Shown piece after piece: positions 19,148-28,409 of a stretch of 64,000 nt of DNA (positions are counted from its first letter, which is position 1; each line of letters begins with the position of its first letter). The DNA comes from Serratia fonticola (lineage in GTDB: Bacteria; Pseudomonadota; Gammaproteobacteria; Enterobacterales; Enterobacteriaceae): the NCBI RefSeq assembly GCF_006715025.1, contig NZ_VFMK01000001.1, positions 4,402,001 to 4,466,000 of the forward strand, in the 5' to 3' direction. Under the pieces are notes generated by a model. The model searched no databases. It saw only the letters and a list, made by a program, of their open reading frames with translations, and was not told where the DNA came from. Position numbers and translations under genes: made by a program.

Positions 19148-19175
19148 CATGACAGGTGCTCTCGCACCTGTCATG
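19148..19175 (-). other. Intra-operon hairpin before the RbsD/FucU gene
   Basis: CATGACAGGTGC (19148-19159), loop TCTC, GCACCTGTCATG (19164-19175): a perfect 12-bp stem with a 4-nt loop. On the minus strand it is followed by an A-run rather than T-run and lies 20 bp before the ATG at 19127. It is therefore more likely an mRNA-stability or translation element than a terminator. Confidence 0.6.
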
Positions 19176-19182
19176 CTATTGA

Positions 19183-19947
19183 TTACATTCTATAAACGCC
19201 GCCGTTAATATCGATTGTGGCACCTGAAATAAAGCCATCATATTCAGAGGCTAAAAACCTGATGGTTCTGGCCACGTCCTCTGGAACACCTGCCCGCCCC
19301 AGCGGAATTTCAAGGATGGTTTTTTTAGCAGACTCTTCTGTCGTATGTTGGTTATGGAAGCGGGTTCCAAGAATCAATCCTGGCGCGACCGCATTAACCC
19401 GAATGCCAAACTCCCCCAGTTCAGCCGCCAGAGAGCGCGTCCATGTCAGTACCGCACCTTTCGTCATTGAGTACACCAGAGAGCCAGAATGTCCGCCCGA
19501 CCGCCCGGCCAAAGAGGCAAGATTCACGATACTGGCACCGTTTGTTGCCGCCTTTAAGTACGGGAGTGCAGATTGCGTTACATTAAGCATCGTCGTCATA
19601 TTGACATCAATGACCGTCTGCCAGAATTTATTATCTATTTCACCCAGCCATTTTCTGGCAATAATCCCGCCAACGTTATTAACTAAAATATCAATTCCGT
19701 CCAAAAACTCAGCCGCATTAGCAACGCAGCGTTTTACGTCTTCTTCATTCGTTAAATCCGCATATCCATAAGCCGCCTTTTGCCCCCGCCCCTTGGCCAA
19801 TTCAACCAGTTCCTTAGGGCCTTCATCACCGCTAAAGAAATGAATGTAGATATCACACCCAGCTTCAATAAGTTCTTTTGCCGTTGCCTTGCCGATACCT
19901 TGTTCAGCACCGGTAATAAAGACTTTTTTACCTGAAAGGTTTCCCAT
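19183..19947 (-). CDS. Short-chain dehydrogenase/reductase
   Basis: NAD(P)-dependent oxidoreductase of 254 residues, classical SDR. The cofactor loop TGAEQGIG is at residues 12-19, NNVGG follows in the central strand, the catalytic Ser is in IVNLASLAG, and YSMTK provides Tyr and Lys. RVNAVAPG and the C-terminal SGATIDINGGVYRM are also classical. The ATG at 19947 has GAGGAAG upstream, better than the frame start at 19971. With a gluconokinase and sugar-acid type transporter in the same unit, a ketoaldonate or aldose reductase/dehydrogenase role is likely, but the substrate is inferred. Confidence 0.85.
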   Translation of the reverse strand: MGNLSGKKVFITGAEQGIGKATAKELIEAGCDIYIHFFSGDEGPKELVELAKGRGQKAAYGYADLTNEEDVKRCVANAAEFLDGIDILVNNVGGIIARKWLGEIDNKFWQTVIDVNMTTMLNVTQSALPYLKAATNGASIVNLASLAGRSGGHSGSLVYSMTKGAVLTWTRSLAAELGEFGIRVNAVAPGLILGTRFHNQHTTEESAKKTILEIPLGRAGVPEDVARTIRFLASEYDGFISGATIDINGGVYRM

Positions 19948-20173
19948 GTTTACTTCCTCTCTCTTTAACATGAATACGTGACAGCCACGAATGATTACTG
20001 GCCTTGGTTAAAAATGACCATATACTTTCCAGCCCATTTTTATTTCAAAATGAAGCGATTTATCACAAGGATAAAAAAATAATGCAGCTCAGCGGCATTA
20101 AGCCACGTCAAACAACCCTCTAGTTTCATTGATTAAATAAAATGTGCCCTTTCGATAACTGGCTATCGCATCT

Positions 20174-20740
20174 TTATTTCTGGCATTCTCCTCTCTCATG
20201 TCCCTCAATCCATGAGGCACATTCAGCAACTACCTCAGCCAAAGGCCGGTCGATATCGATCGTCATGACATCGCGTTCGCTTTCGCCAGGTTGTTCCAGC
20301 GCAGCGAATTGAGAATCCAGCATGTGAGGTTGGAAAAAATGCCCTTTACGCTGTTTCATACGTTCTTCAATAACCCGATGACTGCCGTTAAGGAAGATAA
20401 AAGAAATCCGTGGATCCCCATGGCGCAAAAGGTCTCGATAGCTTTTTTTCAACGCTGAGCAAACCACCAGCGAGGTGGGATTTGTACGCAGCATCGCATA
20501 ACACGCCTCACTGATTGCCTGCAGCCAAGGGAGGCGATCGCTATCGTCGAGGGCGCCGCCCTCAGCCATTTTGTCAACGTTAACGCGTGGGTGTAAAAAA
20601 TCACCGTCCAGGCAAGGGATATCCAACTGCTGGCTGATCTTTTGCGCCACGGCAGATTTACCACTGCCAGAGACGCCCATCAGCACGAACAGACGATGCG
20701 CATTTTTTATTGAACAGCCATTCTCATCACTCATATTCAT
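20174..20740 (-). CDS. Gluconokinase
   Basis: ATP-dependent kinase that converts D-gluconate to 6-phosphogluconate. The P-loop GVSGSGKS is at residues 22-29, followed by the gluconate-kinase signature LDGDFLHPRVNVDKMAEG and CSALKKSYRDLLR. Length 188 against about 175-187 for GntK and IdnK; I cannot decide between those. It shares a strand with the SDR downstream and the LacI regulator upstream. Together they suggest that the imported sugar acid is converted to gluconate and enters the pentose phosphate or Entner-Doudoroff route. Confidence 0.9.
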   Translation of the reverse strand: MNMSDENGCSIKNAHRLFVLMGVSGSGKSAVAQKISQQLDIPCLDGDFLHPRVNVDKMAEGGALDDSDRLPWLQAISEACYAMLRTNPTSLVVCSALKKSYRDLLRHGDPRISFIFLNGSHRVIEERMKQRKGHFFQPHMLDSQFAALEQPGESERDVMTIDIDRPLAEVVAECASWIEGHERGECQK

Positions 20741-20836
20741 GTTCCTCTGAATTCAGGCAATAGTTGCCCTGGCAGTGAGAGACCTTATCTCTCGCTGCCT
20801 AACGACATGGATGTTATTAAAACCTCTGGTGGCGCT

Positions 20837-21886
20837 TTAGCGGCTGTCCGTCTTGACAGACTGACGGCACACCAACGTCGGAGTAAACAAAAACTCTTCG
20901 GGTGCCAACTCCGGGTTATTAATACGATTAAGCAAATGCTCGACCATCACCTGCGCCATATCCGCCAGAGGTGGCATCACGGAAGTCAGGCCGGGGTTAA
21001 TCAACCCAGACAGGGGGATGTTATCGATGCCCACTACCGAGATGTCCTGCGGTACCCCGACACCGGCATCTCGTAACCCGGCAATCAGACCAATTGCCAA
21101 CGCATCGTTAATCGCTACCACCCCGTCAGGACGTGGCGAATGCTGCAACACTTTCGCGGCTAATGAGTAGCCCAATTCCGACATTTCGGTGTCGCCATAC
21201 GCTGTCAGTGCTTTACCTTCAATCACCCCCTGCCTCTCTTGAACCCGATCATTGGCCTCTAGTGCCGTAAAAAAGCCTTTGATCTTATGGCCACGGCTCA
21301 CTGTCAGGCTGGCTTCAGTCACAAAAACGAGGTTACGGCAACCGCGATCGATCAGATGCTGAGCGGCTAACCTTCCTGCCTCGACGTTATCCATCGATAC
21401 GCTGTCGTAACGCCTTGCATCGGAGGTACTCTCATCCAGAATACGACTGTCATAGTTCACCATGACCATGCCCCGTTCCGCCGCATAGGAAAAATGTTTC
21501 TTTTTCATATCGCTGGCCGCCACGATGATGCCACGGACGCCATAAGAGAACATATCCTCCAGAAAGGCTTGCTCCTCATCCTCCTGACGATAGGTATTTC
21601 CTAATAGAACGCGATAGCGGTATTTTTTAGCCCCCAGATCCACTTCTCTGGCTAATGCGGCAAAGCTCGGGTTAACGATCGAAGGGACCAGCAGACCGAT
21701 CATTTTGGACTGTCCCGTTTTCAACTGTTGTGCTAACCGGTTCGGCTGATAATTCAGCTCATAGACGGCCTGTTTGATACGCTGTAGCGTCTCAGGACGC
21801 ATCTGATCGGTTCGCCCATTCAATACGTTGGAAACACTGCTTATGGAAACCTCAGCGTGTCGTGCAACATCCCGAATATTTGCCAT
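20837..21886 (-). CDS. LacI-family regulator of the sugar-acid unit
   Basis: Repressor of 349 residues: N-terminal helix-turn-helix (ANIRDVARHAEVSISSVSNVLNG, then the hinge helix NRLAQQLKTG) and a periplasmic-binding-protein-like effector domain with the VVGIDNIPLSG motif. It sits in the middle of the operon between the TRAP permease and gluconokinase and is most similar in style to GntR/IdnR-type regulators. A candidate operator (TGTAACGTTTTA, minus strand) lies upstream of dctP at 25153-25164. Its ligand is probably the transported acid or its product. Confidence 0.85.
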   Translation of the reverse strand: MANIRDVARHAEVSISSVSNVLNGRTDQMRPETLQRIKQAVYELNYQPNRLAQQLKTGQSKMIGLLVPSIVNPSFAALAREVDLGAKKYRYRVLLGNTYRQEDEEQAFLEDMFSYGVRGIIVAASDMKKKHFSYAAERGMVMVNYDSRILDESTSDARRYDSVSMDNVEAGRLAAQHLIDRGCRNLVFVTEASLTVSRGHKIKGFFTALEANDRVQERQGVIEGKALTAYGDTEMSELGYSLAAKVLQHSPRPDGVVAINDALAIGLIAGLRDAGVGVPQDISVVGIDNIPLSGLINPGLTSVMPPLADMAQVMVEHLLNRINNPELAPEEFLFTPTLVCRQSVKTDSR

Positions 21887-21908
21887 TGCTGTACCTGTTC
21901 CTCATCGT

Positions 21909-21981
21909 TATACCCGGCATACTTGAAGATGCTTCGGCATTCGCTTGCCGTCTTGATGCAGCTCCAATCATTCTGGGTATA
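21909..21981. repeat. Palindromic intergenic repeat (MITE/ERIC-like)
   Basis: The 73-bp element has imperfect inverted ends: TATACCCGGCATACTTGAAG at the left and its partner AATCATTCTGGGTATA at the right, with GATGC and GCAGC further inside. Similar palindromes ending in ATACCC/GGGTAT are scattered between genes in Serratia and relatives as I recall. Only this one copy was noticed in the window. Confidence 0.5.
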
Positions 21982-22073
21982 TGTTTACCCGTGATAACCC
22001 CGCCATCAGATTATCATCTGCTCACTATAAACACCGACAATTTGCTCTGTAATCCGTAATCACAGGCTCACCG

Positions 22074-23948
22074 TTAATAACCCGCCAGCCCCGGCAACCA
22101 CGTTGTCAATGACGGTATCATGGCGACAATCACTATCCCGACTAACACCACCATCAGGTACTTCGCCATCGGGCGAATCACGTGTTTCATTTCCACGCCG
22201 CAAATAGCGCAGGTGGTATATAACCCCAGCCCGATAGGTGGCGAGAACAGCCCGAAGCCCATGGCAAGGATCATGACGATGCCAAAGTGCAGAGGGTTGA
22301 AGCCCAGTTGAATCGCGATCGGTACCAGAATCGGTGCAAAGATGATCAACGCCGGAGCCCCTTCCAATACCGCACCAAAAATAATCAGAATGACGATGGT
22401 TAACAGGAGGAATAGCCAGGCCCCCTGTTCCATCCCGATACCGACCAACAACGCTGCAATCTGTTGCGGGATCATCTGGATGGTCAATGCGTACGAAAGG
22501 CTGGTGGCACAAGCCACGATAAACAGCAGTACGCCGGACATCGCCGCAATGTCGATAAACATTTTGACCGTGGCTTTAAGCGTCAGCTCACCAAAAGCCA
22601 GGCGTCCAACCACAATGGCATATACCACAGCAAAGGCAGATATCTCTGTTGAGGTCGCAATGCCCATCATGACGCCACGCCCAATCATGAAGATCATGAC
22701 CAGTCCGATAGCAGCCCCTAACCAAAGCTGCATTCGCGGGCGCAATACCGGATAGGCTTCACTGACGTTAATCCGGCCACCGAATCGATTTGCTGCAATC
22801 AGCAACAGCACCAACAGACAGGCGGCAGGCACCAATCCCGCAATGAATAACGCGCCAATAGAGATATTCGCGACAAACCCCATCACAATCAGATTCACAC
22901 AAGGGGGAATGGTCTCAGCCATGACCGCAGAGGCGGCAAATACGCCGGCGGCTTCCTCACTATCCTGTTTGGCACGCCGTACTGCGGGCATCAATACCCC
23001 ACCCACCGCCGCGACATCCGCCAGTTTGGAGCCGGAAATGCCGGAGAAAAAAGCCATCGACAGCACGGTGGTCATATTCAGTCCACCACGGAACCGCCCC
23101 ATACCCCTTACGATAAGTTCCACCAGACGTGTCGACATACCGTTGATTTCCATCGCCGCCCCGGCCAACAGGAAGAAGGGGATAGCCAGCAAAACGAAGT
23201 GGTCTACACCGGCAGCCACCTGCTGGGAAAAGAAGACAAACGGCAGTGAGGGATCGCAGATAAAGAACACCATCGCCGACATCCCTAAGGTAAAAGCAAT
23301 GGGGACGCCGGCCAGGATCCCGAGGAAGAAGCAGATCAGCATCAGTCCAGCACCCGCGCTGGCCGGATCGGCCATCAGCGACAGCTTCAGATAGCCCAGC
23401 AGAGCCAACAGCAATATGCCTGCGCCACTAAGCAGCACCACCTTGATACGTTCACGCAACGCATGCTCGAGAGCGGCAATCATCATAACCACTGAGCCAA
23501 TCAAGACGGGAATGACATAGATAATCTGCGGCAAGCCTGTTTCGGTGGTTTGCAGCCTGGCGGCCTGCACCAGATCGTAGCTGGACACCACCAACCCCAC
23601 AGAAACCAAAAACAGTATCCAACGGCTGGCATGCACGACATAAGGGCGGACCTGTTCGGGAATAAAACGCAGGAACAAATCGACGCCGATATGCCCTCCA
23701 CGGCCGGTAGATGTCGCGACGCCAAAGAAAACCAGGGCAATCATCATCGCTCTGGCCACCTCTTCCGCCCAATGTATTGGGGAATGTAGCGCATAGCGCC
23801 AGATCACTGAGGTGAATACCACCAATACGTTAATCAGCAGTACCAACGCGCCTGCCCAGGAAGTCATGGTGGTCAGAAACCGACTTAATCGACTCAGGTA
23901 CGCTAGCGGTTTAATCTCATTTTTTTTCATCATAGATACATCTTCCAT
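22074..23948 (-). CDS. TRAP transporter fused permease (DctQ-DctM)
   Basis: Inner-membrane permease of a tripartite ATP-independent transporter, 624 residues, with the small DctQ subunit (about residues 20-165; contains FTSVIWRYALHSPIHWAEEVARAMM) fused to the large DctM subunit (from about 195; contains GVPIAFTLGMSAMVFF and FGLFSPPIGLGLYTTCAICGV). The ATG at 23948 has GTGAGG 6 nt upstream; the frame begins 4 codons earlier at a GTG. It follows dctP by 58 bp. The fused form is a common variant. It uses the Na+ gradient to import carboxylates such as sugar acids. Confidence 0.9.
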   Translation of the reverse strand: MEDVSMMKKNEIKPLAYLSRLSRFLTTMTSWAGALVLLINVLVVFTSVIWRYALHSPIHWAEEVARAMMIALVFFGVATSTGRGGHIGVDLFLRFIPEQVRPYVVHASRWILFLVSVGLVVSSYDLVQAARLQTTETGLPQIIYVIPVLIGSVVMMIAALEHALRERIKVVLLSGAGILLLALLGYLKLSLMADPASAGAGLMLICFFLGILAGVPIAFTLGMSAMVFFICDPSLPFVFFSQQVAAGVDHFVLLAIPFFLLAGAAMEINGMSTRLVELIVRGMGRFRGGLNMTTVLSMAFFSGISGSKLADVAAVGGVLMPAVRRAKQDSEEAAGVFAASAVMAETIPPCVNLIVMGFVANISIGALFIAGLVPAACLLVLLLIAANRFGGRINVSEAYPVLRPRMQLWLGAAIGLVMIFMIGRGVMMGIATSTEISAFAVVYAIVVGRLAFGELTLKATVKMFIDIAAMSGVLLFIVACATSLSYALTIQMIPQQIAALLVGIGMEQGAWLFLLLTIVILIIFGAVLEGAPALIIFAPILVPIAIQLGFNPLHFGIVMILAMGFGLFSPPIGLGLYTTCAICGVEMKHVIRPMAKYLMVVLVGIVIVAMIPSLTTWLPGLAGY

Positions 23949-24006
23949 AATGAACCTCACTCAACGATTCCAATCAGAAAGTGGCCAGCTACAGCCACCG
24001 TAGGTA

Positions 24007-25047
24007 TTACGGTGCATCAGCGGAAGATGCCGCATCGATCTGTGCAACAATCGGCTTCATCTGTGGATATTGCGCGAGGAACTTATCCCACACCGGCTGC
24101 ACCTGCTGGCGGAAATACTCCCGATCGACCTCATGGAAGACCACGCCCCCCGCGGTTAAATTCTCGATAGCCTGCTGTTCTATGCGGTGAGATTGCAGAC
24201 GTTCATACTCAGTCGCTTCTTTAGCCGCTGCCAACACCTCGGGCCGTAACGGCTCCGGGATCTGTTGGAAACTGTTTTTGTTCATGGCAATCATGACGGG
24301 GTTATAGATATGGCGGGTCAGTGCGGCATTTTTGACAATTTCATAGAATTTGCTGGAATACACCGTGGCAGCATCATGTTCAACACCGTCAATCACCCCC
24401 ATTTGCAGGCTGGAATAGACCTCGCCACCCGGCATTGGGATAGCAACCGCGCCCATGTGATTCACTGTCGCGATAAAATTGGGCACAGGCAGCACACGGA
24501 TCTTGAGATTCTTCAGTTCCTCCGGTTTCTCAACCGCTTTTTTCGTGTAAATGTTCCTGGCGCCCAGGTTGTAGCCATAGCCCAGAACCACCACATTGGC
24601 TTTTTTCAGCATCAATTCTGACAATGACTTTCCAGCCTCGCCATCCAATGCTTTTCCTACCTGATCGTAGTCTTTGAACAAATACCCCAGATCCAGCACA
24701 CCGATTTCCGGCACCAGAGTGGCCCAGATAGACGTCCCCGAGACCATGATGTTGATTGCCCCAATACGGACCTGCTGCGTGGCATCAGCCTCCTTGCCGA
24801 GCATGCCGTTAGGGAAATAATTGAGCTTGATCTGGTCTTTCAGTTTCTCATTTTTCTCAATATTGGCTTGGAAGCGTTTAAACCACACATAGTGAGCGGA
24901 GCTCTCATCCGCAGGCAAAGAGGAGTAAACCCGCAGGTTTACCGCCGCCTCCGCCAGGTTAACAGCCCCTACTCCCAGCATAAAAAGCGAACTAAAACAG
25001 GCACAAGTAAAAATCTGGCGTAAAGCTGAGTGTCTTTGAATTTTCAT
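24007..25047 (-). CDS. TRAP transporter solute-binding protein DctP
   Basis: Secreted periplasmic receptor of 346 residues for the adjacent TRAP permease. The signal peptide runs MKIQRHSALRQIFTCACFSS and on to about AEA. The mature chain contains the DctP stretches FPNGMLGKEADATQQVRIGAI, IRVLPVPNFIATVNHMGAVAIPMP and GVIDGVEHDAATVYSSKFYE, including the conserved Arg that binds the substrate carboxylate. The ATG at 25047 has AAGGAAAA upstream; the frame is open to 25098. First gene of the sugar-acid unit. Confidence 0.9.
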   Translation of the reverse strand: MKIQRHSALRQIFTCACFSSLFMLGVGAVNLAEAAVNLRVYSSLPADESSAHYVWFKRFQANIEKNEKLKDQIKLNYFPNGMLGKEADATQQVRIGAINIMVSGTSIWATLVPEIGVLDLGYLFKDYDQVGKALDGEAGKSLSELMLKKANVVVLGYGYNLGARNIYTKKAVEKPEELKNLKIRVLPVPNFIATVNHMGAVAIPMPGGEVYSSLQMGVIDGVEHDAATVYSSKFYEIVKNAALTRHIYNPVMIAMNKNSFQQIPEPLRPEVLAAAKEATEYERLQSHRIEQQAIENLTAGGVVFHEVDREYFRQQVQPVWDKFLAQYPQMKPIVAQIDAASSADAP

Positions 25048-25463
25048 AGTGTTTTCCTTCAGCATGAGCTCATAACGTTGTCGTTGTTGACACGTCAATT
25101 CGCAAAAAAAGAACGAGAAAAGTAGGATTACTTTCTAACTGTATCCTTTTACTAAAACGTTACAGTTGAAAATAGAGCGGAAAAAACGCGCAATCAATGC
25201 TTATTTTGAGAAAGTAAAAACAAAAAAGCCGTTCTGTGAGATGTGCCGAAAAGCGTCATGAAAAAGAAGAAAACAGAAAGTCAGGGATCGGTGTTTAGTC
25301 ACTGTTTAGTACAAACGGCCTTCAGCGTGTCAGGAGAGTAAAACGGTGTGATGGCACTAATGGTAACTTTTACGAATTTTTGACATCTTCATACAGATAT
25401 CAGACAACTCGCTGGACTAAACACGCAAGAATGGACGCGATTCTTTTGACAAGGAGCATCACC
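25048..25463. promoter_or_regulatory. Divergent control region, dctP and VWA gene
   Basis: About 415 bp without a gene. On the minus strand CTGTAACGTTTTAG (25165-25152) holds a LacI-type core (TGTAACGTT with central CG) and lies about 105-118 bp upstream of dctP. A wider inverted repeat AACTGTA (25137-25143) and TACAGTT (25161-25167) frames it. AAGGAG at 25451-25456 is the ribosome site of the VWA gene. No further signal recognised. Confidence 0.4.
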
Positions 25464-26795
25464 ATGAATCTGAAACGTATTTTTGCGCTACTGGCGTTGT
25501 CGATACTGCCATTGAGCGTACAGGCAGCGCCTGCCGCCGCCAAAGTCACCATAAAGTCTGAAGTTGCCTCACCGGTGGTTCTGGCCGATACCCAGGACAA
25601 AAACTACCTGAAAGTCTCGTTGGTGGGTTACCCGCTGGCGCTTGAAAAACGCAGCCCTATCAATCTGGCGCTGGTCATTGACCGCTCCTCGTCGATGAGA
25701 GGCGATCGCATCATCAACGCCAGAGACGCCGCCATCACCGCCGTCAACATGTTGACCAGTATCGATACGCTTTCGGTAGTGGCTTACGACTCTGGGGTAG
25801 AAGTCGTGATCCCGGCAACCAGGGTAAAAGATAAAGCGCAGCTGATTGATAAAATTCAAAAGAGCATTGAGCCTCGTGGAATGACGGCGTTGTTTGCCGG
25901 TGTGAGCAAGGGCATTGAGCAGGTTGGCAAGCATCTGGATAAAGAGCAGGTAAACCGCATTATTCTGCTGTCTGATGGGCAGGCCAACGTGGGGCCGAGT
26001 TCCAACAGTGAGCTGGCCGAACTGGCGAAAATCGCGGCCAAAAAAGGTATCGCCATTACCACCATCGGCATCGGCGATGGCTACAACGAAGATCTGATGA
26101 CTACGATTTCTGGCTATAGCGACGGTAATCACGCCTTTGTTGAGAAGTCCAGCGATCTGGAAAAGACCTTCGCACGCGAATTTAACGATGTGATGTCCGT
26201 GGTCGCGCAGGATGTCGAAGTAGTGATCACGACGGCCGATCAGGTTACGCCAGTGCGTCTGCTGGGCCGTGATGGCAGTATTAGCGGCAATACCGTCACC
26301 GTGAAGTTGAACCAACTGTATTCCAATCAGGAAAAATATGTTTTGCTGGAAGTGATCCCGGCAAAAGGAAGCAATGCTCAGACCAAGCCGCTGGCGGATA
26401 TCAGCGTGCGTTACGCCAACCTGAGCAGCAAGCAGACCGATACCTTTAACGAAAAAGTGGCGTTACGCTACAGCCAGTCCGCCAGGGATGTCAGTGCTGC
26501 GCAGGTGGATGATGTCTTGGTAGAATCCGCCATCCAGAAAGCCGCTATCGAGAATGAACGCGCGGTTCAACTGATGGACCAAGGTAAAATGGAAGAAGCC
26601 AAAGCGGTGTTGAGCCAGAACGCAATGGCCTTGGAGAGCCTGCCAGTCACCGCCGCGCCTGCCAGACAAAAAGCCGAAGCCGGTGCGCAGCTCAACAAAG
26701 AGTTGATGGGGAAAATGGATAGCGACAGCAAAGCCTCATCCCGTAAAGCGGTGAAAGAACAGAATTACAACATTAAAACCCAGAAGAACCCGTAA
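25464..26795 (+). CDS. Secreted von Willebrand factor A domain protein
   Basis: Exported protein of 443 residues. The signal peptide MNLKRIFALLALSILPLSVQA is followed by a VWA domain from about residue 66. Its metal-ion-dependent adhesion site is complete: DRSSS (Asp73, Ser75, Ser77), a Thr in GMTALFAG and Asp in LLSDGQANVG. The C-terminal part is rich in Ala, Lys and Gln and has coiled-coil-like heptads. The frame opens at 25380, but AAGGAG 7 nt before the ATG at 25464 fixes the start. The gene precedes a histidine kinase and response regulator on the same strand, so it may feed a signal to them. Partner protein unknown. Confidence 0.85.
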   Translation: MNLKRIFALLALSILPLSVQAAPAAAKVTIKSEVASPVVLADTQDKNYLKVSLVGYPLALEKRSPINLALVIDRSSSMRGDRIINARDAAITAVNMLTSIDTLSVVAYDSGVEVVIPATRVKDKAQLIDKIQKSIEPRGMTALFAGVSKGIEQVGKHLDKEQVNRIILLSDGQANVGPSSNSELAELAKIAAKKGIAITTIGIGDGYNEDLMTTISGYSDGNHAFVEKSSDLEKTFAREFNDVMSVVAQDVEVVITTADQVTPVRLLGRDGSISGNTVTVKLNQLYSNQEKYVLLEVIPAKGSNAQTKPLADISVRYANLSSKQTDTFNEKVALRYSQSARDVSAAQVDDVLVESAIQKAAIENERAVQLMDQGKMEEAKAVLSQNAMALESLPVTAAPARQKAEAGAQLNKELMGKMDSDSKASSRKAVKEQNYNIKTQKNP

Positions 26796-26861
26796 CCGAT
26801 TATTGATAGCAGGCGCGCTCCCCTACGGCAACCATGCGGGCGGGGAGCCACAAGGAGCCAG

Positions 26862-28409
26862 ATGATCACGCGAACGCCCCGAGCTTTGACGGTTTTTGTC
26901 ACCATCACCGTTGTGATTTTCACGCTGATCGCCTATCTGGGCGTGCGAACTCTGGAGCACGAAGCCCTGCTGCGGCACTACCAATCCCAGACGTTAGCGC
27001 AGACGCGTACGCAGCAGGTTAGCGCCAGTATTATGGCTATTCTCCAGCAGAAAGCGACGCGGCTGGATGCCATTACTGACTACATGCAACGGGACGCGCA
27101 AGCCCTGAAGGAACTGGTTGAGAAAGACGGCGAAATTGACGCCGTGTTTATCCTGCAGAAAAACCGGTTGTTATACCCGCATGAAAGCAGCCCGCTAAGC
27201 CAGAAAGAACAGGCTTGGGTTCAGGCCATCACCCCGCTGGTGAACGATCCTTCCCTGCTTTACAGCCACAGCGTAAAAAGCGAGTCGGATACCCCGCAAT
27301 CCGGCTGGTTCATTCACGGCGAGGTTCAAGAGCCGCTGCTGATTTACTGGCGCCATAAAGGGAATGACATCCTTGGCTTTCGCGTCTCTTACATCAAATT
27401 GCTCTCGGATGTGATGAATGCCACCCAGGTCAACTTTGGCAACGACACGCTGGTGCTGGAAGAAAATGGGCGTTTGCTGTATCAAAGCAATCCTTACGCA
27501 TCATTAGCCGGGCAACAGCGGCTGGATAAGCAAAACCTGCCCTATCCTCTTTCGGCCTGGCAGATAAGCTATTATGGTCAGTCGGTGAGTACCACCGCGC
27601 TCTATCTGTGGGGCGGCACGTTTATCCTGCTGCTGCTCGCCATCATAGGATTGATTATTTTCCGTCTCTACCGGGAGTATACCCAGGCGGCGCGGCTCGC
27701 CCGCCAGCAGGTGAATTTTGTCAGCCAGGTATCCCATGAGCTGAAAACCCCCCTGACCAATATCACGCTGTACGCCGAGTTGCTGAAAGAACAACGTGAT
27801 GAACAACAGGATGAGGGCGGGCGCTATCTGGCGGTTATCATCGATGAAAGCCAGCGTTTATCACGCCTGATCCAAAATATTCTGACCTTTACCCGCGAGC
27901 CCAAGCTGCATTTCCAGCCTGTTGACGTCAATCACCTGCTGGCGCAGATCGCTGATACCTTTGCCCCCTCACTCCAGGCCAAGGGAATGACGATCTCACT
28001 CACGCTGGGTGAAAATGCCATCGTAAGCAGCGATATCGACCGCCTGACGCAAATTATCAGCAACTTCCTGAGTAATGCAGAGAAGTACGCGGCAGCAGGA
28101 AAACGGGTCGATTTGCAGGTCGTCACCGGCGCAGACTTTATCGATATTCGCGTGCGAGATTATGGGCAGGGCATCGCGGAACACGAGCTCAAGATGATAT
28201 TTACCCCGTTTTACCGAGTGAAATCAGACATTACCGAAGGCGTGTCAGGCACCGGTATCGGCCTGACGATTGCCCAACAGCTGGCGCACAGCCTGGGTGG
28301 CAAGATCCTGGTGACCCCGCAGTCACCCGGGGTGTGTTTTACTTTACGGCTGATGCGCACTACTGCCGCGCAGCCGATGGATCGTGATAACCACAGGGAG
28401 TCGTCATGA
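26862..28409 (+). CDS. Membrane sensor histidine kinase
   Basis: Sensor of 515 residues. TM1 spans about residues 9-26, then comes a periplasmic domain (27-246), TM2 (247-268), and a HisKA domain with the phospho-acceptor His292 in SQVSHELKTPLTN. The HATPase domain has the N box (IISNFLSNAEKYA), G1 box (DYGQGI), F box (FTPFYR) and G2 box (GTGIGLTIAQQLA). No clear HAMP domain is visible between TM2 and HisKA. It lies 66 bp after the VWA gene and overlaps the response regulator by 4 bases. The signal is unknown. Confidence 0.9.
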   Translation: MITRTPRALTVFVTITVVIFTLIAYLGVRTLEHEALLRHYQSQTLAQTRTQQVSASIMAILQQKATRLDAITDYMQRDAQALKELVEKDGEIDAVFILQKNRLLYPHESSPLSQKEQAWVQAITPLVNDPSLLYSHSVKSESDTPQSGWFIHGEVQEPLLIYWRHKGNDILGFRVSYIKLLSDVMNATQVNFGNDTLVLEENGRLLYQSNPYASLAGQQRLDKQNLPYPLSAWQISYYGQSVSTTALYLWGGTFILLLLAIIGLIIFRLYREYTQAARLARQQVNFVSQVSHELKTPLTNITLYAELLKEQRDEQQDEGGRYLAVIIDESQRLSRLIQNILTFTREPKLHFQPVDVNHLLAQIADTFAPSLQAKGMTISLTLGENAIVSSDIDRLTQIISNFLSNAEKYAAAGKRVDLQVVTGADFIDIRVRDYGQGIAEHELKMIFTPFYRVKSDITEGVSGTGIGLTIAQQLAHSLGGKILVTPQSPGVCFTLRLMRTTAAQPMDRDNHRESS

